From contig JAHBMJ010001073.1 of NCBI GenBank assembly GCA_018398765.1, forward strand, positions 45,001 through 68,567: a stretch of DNA of 23,567 bases. Direction: 5' to 3'. Each line of letters opens with the position of its first letter. Position 1 is the stretch's first letter. This document shows, one piece after another, positions 11,399 to 20,078 of this stretch. The position numbers and the translations under genes were made by a program. Origin of the DNA: Chromera velia (taxonomy: Eukaryota; Sar; Chromeraceae). The notes under the pieces are model-generated. The model was not told where the DNA came from and ran no database searches. It saw only the letters and a program-made list of their open reading frames with translations.

Positions 11399-11729
11399 TT
11401 GAGAGAGCGAGAGAGGGCATGTCTTCACGTCGCCAGGAAAGCGTAGCTGAGGGGCACTTACAAAGAGTTGAGGTGGAAGCGCGCGGATGTCGACCATCGC
11501 GAATCTTCGATTGAAATCTCTGACGCACGCAGATGCGTGTCCCGAAAAGGGAACTGAGGGGGGACTTAACACAACATGACTTGGGGTCAAAACGAAGTTC
11601 ATTCCGCTTTCCGGGCCATTCGCACGGAGTGCGTCAGATGTTCACGGGTCTTTGAACGTGTCTGTGTGCACGTACGTGAATGTGCGCGTGTGGGTCTGTC
11701 TGTCTGTCTCTCTGTCTGTCTGTCTGTCC

Positions 11730-11765
<36 letters not shown>

Positions 11766-11790
11766 GTCTGTCTCTCTGTCTCTCTGTCTC

Positions 11791-11841
<51 letters not shown>

Positions 11842-11898
11842 GTCTGTCTCTCTGTCTCTCTGTCTCTCTGTCTCTCTGTCTGTCTGTCTGTCTGTCTC

Positions 11899-11931
<33 letters not shown>

Positions 11932-12376
11932 GCAGGTTCCTCCTCCAACGGGCCCTCCCAGTCCGGTCCCTCGGCTCCTCGCAGCAGGATGGTGTTGTTC
12001 GGTGCCTCCTCGGGAGAGTCCTTCTCCGCCCCTTGGTACCTCATGCTCTCGTCAGTCAGTCTCTCTCCTTCTCTTCGTTTTTCTCTTTGTGTTCCTCTCT
12101 CTTGGTCTGCGTGCCTGCTTGCTTCGCTGGTTGGCTGTACTTCCCGCAGTCTCTGTGCGTATGTGTGCGTCTGCGTGTGTGTTCCTGACTTTTGTCAAAC
12201 ATTTCACAACAAAGCTCTCTCTTCGGAGTTCATTTGCCCATCTGACGGGGTCGAAAGCTCAAGAGGAGACAGAGACAGAGGCAGAACCCAATTCAGATCG
12301 ATTCGCTCCCCTTGTGGCGGATTTTTTCTCTCTGCTTCCTTCCTTACAACCAGGCGGCTGCCCTGCTAACTTTGTG

Positions 12377-12418
<42 letters not shown>

Positions 12419-14238
12419 TGAATGTGTGTGTGTGTGAATGTGTGTGTGTGTGAATGTGTGTGTGTGTGTGTGACACAAACAACAAAAAAATGCAAATCAG
12501 ATCTGAGGTGAGCATCGAGGCCTTCTGCTTGGAGAAATTCCTCAAAAGCGGGGCAAACCAGAAAAAGTCAGTCAGTAGGTCAGTCAGGCAGTGAGGCAGC
12601 CTACCTACCAAATTTTGGGTAGCAGTGAAAGCAAGCAAGCAGGCCTTTGTTCGTGGTAAGAGGTGGTGATCGGTGGACTTAAAGACAACCACAGCAAGCA
12701 CGCGGACAGGCGTCTCTTTCAGTCTTGCCGAGAAACGAGGAAAGGGTGCATCTGGCTGTTTCGTTGGACTCTCTCAGCAAGAGGGAAAAGGGCATGAGAC
12801 TACAGGGAGTGGTTTCTGTTCGCATCCCTGCTCTCCTATCGCCCCCTCCATCTGACTCTGCCGGTATGCGCTCGCTCTCTTTCAATCCCTCATGTTCCTT
12901 CCTTCCATGTCGCCTCTTGTCTGTCTTGCTTTGTCTTGTCTGTCTGACTCGGTCAGCATCCTGTCCTCTCCTCTTCTCTTGTCTGTCGGAAGAGGTCAAA
13001 GAAGGGAAAGAGGAAGAAACGGAGCGGAAGGGAAACGGAATCTGATATCTACTTGTCATCTCTTACCTGCCTATTAACCTGCTTCCCTCACTTTCTTTCT
13101 CCTGTTCTCCCTCCTGTCCTCAGGCTCGTATCTGGACTTGACCAGGTTTGTCCATTTGATGTGACCTTCTTTCTCTCTGTCTGTCGGTCTGCTGGAGTGG
13201 GGTGGCGCGTTTTTTGTTTTGGGTGGCTTTCACAAAAAGAAATGGAGAGCTGTCGGGGGGAACGCACAGCAAAAAGAAACGACAACAGACAGGCAGTTTG
13301 AAAAGAGAGAGCTGAGAAGGAACTAGTTTGATACTCGGATTCACAGACACGAGCGCTCATTAAGTGGGCGGTGTGAGAACTGAAGGAGCCGCTTTCCAAT
13401 CGGAATGAGCTGCTGGCAATCTTCTCTCTTGCGCTCTCTGTGTCTGTGTTTGTATCTGTCTGTGTGTGCCCAATGCATGCAGATAGGCCGCCTGGTGGAT
13501 GCCAAGAGGGTGGTGCTGAAGACCCGCGAGTTCGCTCTCGATGAGGCAGAGGTCGGTCGGTCGACTTGAAATGGGATGGGCTGGGGTGGGGTTGGTGAGG
13601 AAGTCAAAAGAACACGTGGATGGTGTGACTTCCTGTAGTCTTCTTTTTGGACTCGCATGCACACACGTTGAGGGCATTGTGGGGTGAAGAGAGAGGGAGA
13701 GAATCAGCTCCCTTTTGTGTCTTCCCTTGCAAGTGAAGGGTGTGGCCGATTTCTCGAGGCCCTCTCCGGCTCGAGAACCCTCTCTTCGCTTCCTCTGCAT
13801 GTGTGCTTACACTTTCGTCGGGCCATTCAGCTGCTTGTGTTCGTGTCTTTTTGTCTCACTTTGTCTCCTTTCTCTTGTTCTCACGTTTCATTTTTACGCA
13901 CGATGCATTGATCTTCTTCTCCTCGGTGTCGCTCCACCGCTTCCATCTTCTGAATGACTTATTGACATGTCTGCAGGCGGCCGTAGAGTTCTGGGGAGAG
14001 GGGGGCAGAATCGCGAAACCTCTCCTCCGTCCCCTGGCGATTGAGGAAGAGAAGCTGGCCGCAGAGAAGGCGGAGAAGGAGAGAGAGACACGGGAAAGAG
14101 AACTGAAGTCAGTCATCAAGGGGGGGAGAGAGAAGGGACGGGGGTCGACCAGGAACACTCAGTGACTTGGTTTCTGTGTTCCCGATCTTTGCATTTCATC
14201 CGCTTGCATTTTTCTTTCTCTTTCTCTCTCTCGTGCTG

Positions 14239-14270
<32 letters not shown>

Positions 14271-17200
14271 TTTTGTGTGTGTCACGTATCGACGCACGCA
14301 TGTTTGTGTTCAGGAGTCTGCAAGGGAAGCTGTTTGACTCCGGGAGAGAACGGGAGGATGGCGGAGAGACCTCTGGAGCGAAGGAGATGGAGGAGAAGCC
14401 TTTTGGCGGGCCCGTGATCAGAGAAGACGAAGAGACACCGAGTGGGGGAACGAAAACTGTGGGCACACGGTTGCAGAAGGAAGGTCGGTAGTTATTTCGG
14501 TTGATTGTTTGATCTTTTATTATATCTCCCTTGATCCGTCGAGACGGAAAGAAGGGCTAGCCCGCCTGGTGGTGGTCCTTCTTCTTTTCCTTTTCTCTCT
14601 CCTTGACCTCATTGCTTTGGCAGTTTCTACAGGGCGACTTCTTCACGGCTGCGGGAAAATTTTCAGTGACTATTTGGAAGAATCGGTCTCGTTCCGTCAA
14701 TCATCTTCTCTTTTTTCTCTCTCTTCGGTGGTCTTTTTGTTTTGCTTTTCTTTTGCTTTCCTGGTGGGGGATTTCTTTGTGAATCTGAAAGGCAAGAAGA
14801 AGTCCTGTTTTTTTGGATTTCATCTATTCTGCTTCTTACTAAAAGTGAATTCCTGAGGCGGTGGCTGTGCGTGCAGCGCTTCGGCGTGTGGAGCTGCCGG
14901 CCCAAAGAGGATCGAGGGGAAGGGGGGGGGCGTCTGTTTCGCCTTCTTTCGGACACTCATCGGCACCTGCAGCTCTGGTGTTCCTGCATGGGCAGGTCTG
15001 TGGGTTTTTCTGTGTGCTTTTTCTGTTAAAGTCTGTTTTGTTTTTTGGGGCACCATTCAAAGAGATACAGGGGAGAATCCGTTGTGTGTTTTTGCTGCAT
15101 TATTGGAAAGTAGGTACATTGAATAGGGGAATGCAGGGAGGAATCCAAACCCTCGCAAATCAAGCGAGCAGATCAAATCAGTTTTCTGCAGTGAGGTCTG
15201 ACCTTTCCCCTTTGAGCTCTTTGGGAGGATCACCCGGACCTTCAACGCTCTCTCCGACAAAAGGATCATCGTTGGGATTTCTGAAGTGAAAAAACATTAA
15301 CGTGAGAAGCAAAAAGAGAAAAAAACTTTCAATCTTACATTCTGGCAATACCTACCAGTTCATCCAACAACATCCATCGCATTTCCTCAGGGAGAGACCT
15401 GCGAGGAGTACGACGGCCTCTTCAGAGGCGCCATGGACAGGGAGGAGTCCTACCGACACGTCAAGACGATCCTCCCCGCAGCTCCGTGCCTGGCTCCAGA
15501 CGTGAAGGGGGAGGTCGGTGGGGTCAAATGTTTTTTTGTAGTTTGGTTTTTGTTGTTCTGAAAGCTCAACTTGTCGTCATGGGGCCATTACCTGCTGCGA
15601 AGTAAAGAGCTGGGCTGGTCTTTTTTCCTTTTTTTATTTTTTGATCTTGTGTTGCAAAATTTTCTTCATTCTGTTCCCACAAAATTGTGAATCAGGTTAT
15701 TATTGAATTGGTTGAGGGTACCCGCTGGTTTTTGTCCTCATGTCTGTATGTGAAGTTGGTGCTCTGTCTGAGCATTGTGTTTTGACTTGGTAGTGTGTGT
15801 TTCTTTGCGAAAAGAAAAGAAAGACTTATGTGGTTTCGGCTGTGCGTCATGTCTCCATTTGCTCTCCTGTCGATTGAATACGACAACTAGCCTTGCAAGG
15901 ACGGGACTCTTCTGCTGGTTCATCTGCCTCCCCTGCTTCCTTCCTTCCTGCCTTACTTCTTTTTGTTCTCTTCTTCCTTCCTTTCTTCCTTCCTTCCTTC
16001 CTTCATTCGTTCCAGCCAACAACCAGTTGGACGACGCTCTCTCTCAGAGAGGTGGCAGAGACCCTGAACGTAGTCGAGAAAGCGGCCATGGGGGCATCGG
16101 CAGGGGAGCTGAGGGCAGAGGAGATCGCACTTCTGGGTCGGTCTGTCTGCTTGTCTCCCTTTTCCCTTTTTGTTTTCCTGCAGAGCTCTTCTTGGAAGTC
16201 TGTTCCTGTCGCCACCCGAGAAGAGAGAAGTGAAGCAACCGGGGAGAGACGGGACAACAAGAAGCACACAGAGTGAGAGAAAGCGACGTCTGAGGAACAT
16301 AAGCACACCTCCTGGTTGACTTCCATGTGTATTTGTCGTCTCTACTCTGCCTTATGACGTCGTCCCTTTCTCTTGTTTTAACAACGCTCATTTTTCTCTC
16401 TGCTCTCTTCTGTTCCATTCTCCTGTCTCTGTTCACAGCCGAAGTCGAACAGTCGTGCGAGCAGGTGGCGCGGCTTCTGGCTTCTGAGTTGTCAGGTCTG
16501 TCTAGCGGTCGTTGATTGCTGCTCCCTTTTCTTCTTGACATTTTCTTTCCTTCTCCTTCACCTTCCCTCATTGAAGCCCACTGAATCCAAGACGTCCCGT
16601 ACCTGCTCTCTCTCTCTCTCTTTCTCTCTCCTGCCTGCCTGCGTGCCTGCTTGCCCGCCTGCTTGCATGAGTGAACATACGTACACGTGCCCTGTTCTAC
16701 TGATCGCATCCCGTCGTTTTTCTGTTTTGGTCTGCCCCAGCAGACATCCGCACCCAACAGAACCTTCGTTCTTCCGTCTCCCCTCAGAACGATTTTGTCT
16801 GTCTGAGCGTGGAGCTGGACATCTCTGGCCGGTCCTCCTTCTACAGGAGAAAGACTCTCGGAGAAATTCCCAACGACATGCGATGAATGACTGAATGGAT
16901 CATGAATGAATGAATGATTGCAGACGGAGTACGTGCGAACAGACTGGTCCTCTCCGGTTTCTCCCTCGGGGCTCTCGTGGCTCTCTCAACTGCAGTGGCC
17001 AAAATTGACGTCAGTCATCGGAACAGAATCAATGAATGAATGCTTCTTTCGTAGACTCTCGGGAGGGGGAAGTAAGGACAGGAGGGCCAGTGGGGGGACG
17101 GGAGGGACAGAGAGGACAGCGCGCAGGGGAGGGCACTCAAGGAGGAGAGGGAAGGATGAGAAAACTGACAGAGAGAAAAAGACACACAGAGAGTGTCCTT

Positions 17201-17284
17201 GTCCCTGTCCATGTCCTTCCTCTCCCTCCCCCCCCCCCGCCTTTCTCTCTCTCTCTCTGCGCATTTGCGTTGGTGTTGGTGTTG

Positions 17285-17330
<46 letters not shown>

Positions 17331-18301
17331 TGATGTTCAAACGAATCTTCTACGGTGGATGCATTCAGGTTCCTCTGGGTGGAGTGATTCTCCTCGGGTG
17401 CCCTGCTCCTTCTGAACGGGTGCTCAAGTCCGTCTCTCCTTAATTCCTTGTTTTGCTTTGCCTCCTCTTTGGAGACGTTTCCGGTGTTTTAGTGTGTATC
17501 TCTGCGTAACATCTGCGGGCTTCAATCCTTTGTTTGCTTGGAGCTGTTGTTGTGTTTGGACGTTTTTGCGCCTCTTCGACCTCGAATGTTTTCTACGCAA
17601 GGTGCCTTCTGCCTTTGCTTGGCCTCACTGTCTGTGCAGCCTTTTCTCTTCCTTTCATCTCTGGGCAACTCTGTATGCTGTCGGTGCAGCTGGAAGGAAT
17701 CTATTCACGTTTGCACGCTTCTTTCTGTCTGTCATTTCCCCTCTTCTGCCTCTGCCTCTGCAGATTCCTTCTCGACCGCGCCTCTCCTGCTTCGAAGAAG
17801 ACCCGACTCTTTCTTTTGACGGGATCTCACGATGAGATCTGTCCTCTGAAGGACGCGGAGAGACTGAAGAACTCTCTAGAGACAAAGGGATTCCCTGTCA
17901 CACTCTCTCCAATCGCACAGGGCAAACACGAGGTGAGTGCGTGGATGTGCATGCGTAGACGTACGTGTAGTGATGTACACATGCAGACGCTGAAATGTTT
18001 ATGCCAATCAGGCTGTCTCCCATTGCACAACGGAAACAAGAGTGTGGTTTGGCGAATTATTGTAACGATCTGAATTGTGTATTGTTTATCTCCTTTTTTT
18101 GTCCTCGGTTCGATCTGATGAGCGCATGGTAAGCCTGAAAGGATGACTGACCTCTTTCCTCTGCCCTTGTCTGCGAACACCAAATGTGGACGTAAATTTG
18201 TTTTGAGGACCTGACGTCTCTTCCCCCATGTTGTGTGCGTGCAGGTGGGCAACGACGAGCTGGGTCATCTCCTTGCTTGCCTGGGGCTCCTGGTCGGATA
18301 G
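5675..18301 (+). CDS. J-domain / MECR-like reductase / acyl-protein-thioesterase-like fusion protein (942 aa, 27 exons)
   Basis: My exon model is 5675-5764, 6004-6087, 6381-6635, 7283-7440, 7785-7886, 8035-8100, 8387-8487, 8804-8940, 9471-9564, 9877-9962, 10340-10392, 10771-10855, 11159-11288, 11936-12050, 12778-12863, 13124-13149, 13483-13551, 13977-14107, 14314-14483, 14877-14995, 15391-15513, 16016-16136, 16439-16495, 16924-17009, 17369-17427, 17764-17932, 18245-18301. All introns are GT-AG, all phases agree, and the 2829 coding bases end in TAG. Order: J-domain (about 10-75, HPD at 40-42), charged linker, zinc-less MDR domain (about 150-590), coiled-coil-like charged stretch (about 602-623), disordered linker, alpha/beta hydrolase (about 710-942, triad Ser833, Asp891, His923). 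No N-terminal targeting signal is evident, so a cytosolic location is likely. Weakest exons are the 26-base exon 16 (donor GTCCAT) and exon 15, both chosen because they restore alignment to MECR. If the model is wrong, neighbouring J, MDR and hydrolase genes are the alternative. Confidence 0.72.
5702..6440 (+). other. J-domain (Hsp70 co-chaperone) part of the fusion
   Basis: Exons 1-3 supply helix I (TEDLYEVLGVARDAPLSDIR), helix II with the loop HPD at residues 40-42 (VLKDHPDRGGDPEVF), helix III (GLLNAAWETLSDPARRAFYD) and the closing RTGR. J-domains stimulate ATP hydrolysis by Hsp70 through the HPD loop, which is intact, so this part should be active. There is no Gly/Phe region or zinc-finger domain, so it is a class C (DNAJC-type) J-protein. 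The intron positions split helix I/II and helix III at codon boundaries (phase 0). Confidence 0.92.
7187..7318 (+). repeat. Partial exon-4 duplication with a second splice acceptor
   Basis: CTGCAG followed by GTAGTCACTGACCAGACGAT occurs twice, with the acceptor CAG at 7189-7191 and again at 7280-7282. The following bases match for about 36 positions, differing at one base (CTC versus CTT), then diverge. Between them CCAGACGATTCT and TCTGTATGAAAATAA are repeated again, so nested tandem duplications occurred. I use the downstream copy for exon 4 because the upstream copy reaches TGA at 7240-7242. Confidence 0.85.
9994..10203 (+). repeat. 105-bp direct tandem duplication in intron 10 of the fusion gene
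   Basis: Two adjacent copies (9994-10098 and 10099-about 10200) are near identical; the only clear internal difference is CCCGATC versus CCTGATC. The repeat lies wholly inside intron 10 (9963-10339). Near identity implies a recent event or conversion between copies. Confidence 0.9.
10399..10490 (+). repeat. (CCCT)n and (CTGT)n microsatellites in intron 11
   Basis: CCCT steps at about 10399-10430 pass into CTGT steps that run to about 10475 and end in GT-rich sequence. The tract begins just after the exon 11 donor at 10393. Confidence 0.8.
11332..11397 (+). repeat. (CT)n(GT)n compound microsatellite, intron 13
   Basis: About 15 CT dinucleotides change directly into about 17 GT dinucleotides. 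It lies about 45 bases downstream of the exon 13 donor. Confidence 0.95.
11695..11934 (+). repeat. 240-bp CTGT/CTCT/CTAT microsatellite abutting exon 14 acceptor
   Basis: Mixed CTGT, CTCT and CTAT steps run to the TGCAG acceptor of exon 14 (exon starts 11936). The tract forms the whole polypyrimidine region of this 647-base intron. It also keeps all three forward frames open, giving false ORFs of up to 281 codons. Confidence 0.95.
12370..12472 (+). repeat. (GT)n microsatellite with ATGTGTGTGA interruptions, intron 14
   Basis: A GT run of about 100 bases, interrupted by regularly placed GAAT or TAT steps. It lies inside the 727-base intron between exons 14 and 15. Confidence 0.95.
14239..14283 (+). 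repeat. (GT)n microsatellite, intron 18
   Basis: A short GT run within the 206-base intron 18 of the fusion gene, about 30 bases before the exon 19 acceptor. Confidence 0.9.
14877..18301 (+). other. Acyl-protein-thioesterase/carboxylesterase-like alpha/beta hydrolase part of the fusion
   Basis: Exons 20-27 encode a compact hydrolase of the LYPLA (acyl-protein thioesterase) type, about 230 residues, the usual family length. It shows the first strand and oxyanion-hole signature ALVFLHGQGE (712-721), a nucleophile elbow GFSLG with Ser833, the acid strand TGSHDEICPL with Asp891 and the late GKHE with His923. Human APT1 has the same order (Ser119, Asp174, His208). These enzymes cleave thioester- or ester-linked acyl chains from proteins or lysolipids. 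There is no ATG that could start this domain as a separate gene in exon 20, and exon 19 joins it in the correct phase. Confidence 0.85.
17285..17327 (+). repeat. (GT)n microsatellite, intron 24
   Basis: A GT run of about 20 units lies upstream of the exon 25 acceptor, preceded by a C9-10 homopolymer and CT repeats. Confidence 0.92.
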
Positions 18302-19756
18302 ATAGAAAAGACAGCACCGAAGTGGGAGAGAGAGTATGAAAGTTGATGGAAAGGCTCGTTTTCTTGGGCTGTGCTTCTTTCCTTCTGCTTTCTGTTCACT
18401 GTCCGAAGAATAGCCAGTTTCTGGAATCCCGTGTGTCGGGGGGGGGTGTACATCACGGTAGTAGTAGCAAAGATGAACCTAGCCGGAGGAAATCGGAGGA
18501 GTCGCCCCTAGATTTATTCAACTGGAGGCCAAAGGTCTTCTGTCACAAGGTCTGTGCAGCTGCATTCCTGCAGCACCCATGACTAGACCCATGAAGTAGC
18601 ATTTGTTCTGTGTCTAAATTGCTCTGACATCTCTCTAGCATTCAAAACATGGAAGTCTCTGTCTGAGTCGATCTGAGTTTATCGAACTTCCTGGACCTTT
18701 ATATCATCTTAATTGTATAGACACATTTACTTGATCACAAGAAAGCACCGTGTACTATACTTCACGACAAAGTGACGGTTTTGTTTCAAGATCTATCTAA
18801 TTGATCAATTTAGCGATTAATCTTTGATATGCCAGTGACTTATGTTTCGGCTTAGTATAGGGCCACCATGCAGGTTAGAACAATGGAATATATAATTTAC
18901 AGGATAAAGTTGTTAAATTTTGTTTCTTAAACTTCTTTAGACTTTAGGAATATGCTCCAAATTTTGGAATCCCAAATTTCCAATTCAGAACAATTTAAAA
19001 ATATTTTTTTCCAATCATCAATCAATCCGAGCGCGGCTATATAAAACTATGTTACTATGATTCAAACACTTAGTGCAGAGAGTAGTACAGAGCTGTATTT
19101 TTATGTACCTGCTAGCTCTGGCGACAGATAGACATAGCGGGAAGGCCCTAGGGCAGAACATATCAATCAATCAATCAATTAATGTATAAACATTATAAAA
19201 CTCAAAGATTTTAAGTCTGAACACCAATTAGCTGTACATAAACATTTAAATTCAAAAAACACAATTGGAAATCATATACGTTTTCAATTAGAAATTTTCT
19301 AAGTGGACTAGCAATTAGAATCAAATTGAAATCTGCTGTGCTGTGCTATCACGGTCATGGTACTGTGCTGGCGGCTAGATCTATTATCTTCCCAACATTT
19401 CCCAGCGTTTGGGTAGGGTAGGCTTTGCTCTTTAGCGCCTGATGCACATCTCCCTTCCCTTATTCTTCCTAGGGAGGGTCCCATTTGAAAACTGAGTTCC
19501 TGCCAGACATTATGCCATCGATTGCTTATACCCCACCTCCCTGGGAACAGCGGTGCTTGCAGAATCAATTCAAAGCAGTCAATCCACGTGAAAGACATTT
19601 TACCTCTGCTTTTTCCGACATGATCGCCCGTCTGCCTATATCTTCTTCTTACCATACAATACCATACAACAGAGAAGAAGAAAAAAAGGATAGGCATGCA
19701 TGTAGACTGACAACACTTTCTACGCTCGCGAATCCCTTTCCTTGATCCACTGTCTC
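18302..19756. other. Intergenic region, strongly AT-rich from ~18600 to ~19330
   Basis: The fusion gene stops at 18301 and the next minus-strand gene stops at 19757, so this is a tail-to-tail interval. No open frame looks coding. Composition drops abruptly to AT-rich at about 18600 and recovers near 19330. It contains a short TCAA repeat near 19166-19182. I see no terminal repeats, reverse-transcriptase motifs or tRNA. Confidence 0.6.
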
Positions 19757-20078
19757 CTATTGTATTTCCTCGAGGAAGTTCACAAAGTCCTGCAGGCCAG
19801 TCAGATCTCTCCCTCTGGTGAGGGAACTCTCTTTTTCTAAAAGAGAGAAGAAGGCACCTTTTGGGCCATCCTCCATGTCCAACATCGCAAGCACACAGTT
19901 GTCCGGCGGAACTGCTGTCATGCTCCTGAGGGCTTGAAGTTCTTCCGTGGTCTGTTTCACATATAGATAAGGACAGCTGGCCTCCTGACGGACACTTGTG
20001 GCCCGGCAACCCGTTGCACACAAACATACACAAACAACACATTAAAGACAATCATGTACCATATGATATGCCTGCATG
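19673..20078. repeat. Segmental duplication unit A, copy 1
   Basis: Clearly homologous, in the same orientation, to 22158-22537. It covers the last exon of the minus-strand unknown gene and its flanks. Long stretches match, for example the bases encoding NCVLAMLDMEDG and SLTRGRDLTGLQD. Indels cluster near the start of the exon. Confidence 0.88.

Larger units (their letters stand above)
7283..14107 (+). other. Zinc-less MDR domain resembling mitochondrial enoyl reductase (MECR/ETR), probably altered in activity
   Basis: Exons 4-18 follow the MECR layout: an N-terminal strand (AYAHEGRVVLRHSAEE), ELLVNILYAPVGFGD (233-247), PSVGEAGVARVVAVG (294-308), GDLVLP, MGTWR, KAGDALICNGGNSLVVQ (375-391), ALDMVGG (453-459), MVLFGASSGES, KGMRLQGV, IGRLVDAKRVVL and a closing DEAEAAVEFW helix. 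Family knowledge: MECR reduces trans-2-enoyl thioesters with NADPH and uses a Tyr in a GNYG-like motif. Here that region reads TALRVGENPLVAW without Tyr, and the cofactor-loop SGVG of the human enzyme appears as SLVV. An acidic insertion (about 262-293) interrupts the catalytic half. I infer a diverged, possibly inactive reductase fold used for binding. Confidence 0.75.

Noticed and set aside
11695-11934. Regular repeats considered as a CRISPR-like array
   Set aside because: No unique spacers; it is a pure tetranucleotide microsatellite in a eukaryotic intron.
11576-12421. 281-codon open frame rich in Ser, Leu, Val and Cys
   Set aside because: Translation of the CTGT/CTCT microsatellite; all three forward frames are open through it. 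Only 11936-12050, in a different frame, is exon 14.
13124-13145. Alternative exon 16 ending at GTTTGT, joined directly to exon 14 and reading LVSGLDQ
   Set aside because: It also keeps frame, but omits the KGMRLQGV segment expected from MECR and gives a poor match before IGRLVDAKRVVL. The model with exon 15 (12778-12863) plus 13124-13149 restores the family pattern. RNA is needed to decide.
14861-15289. Independent hydrolase gene starting within this frame
   Set aside because: There is no ATG; only GTG precedes exon 20 in frame, and a CGTGCAG acceptor at 14870-14876 fits an internal exon in phase with exon 19.
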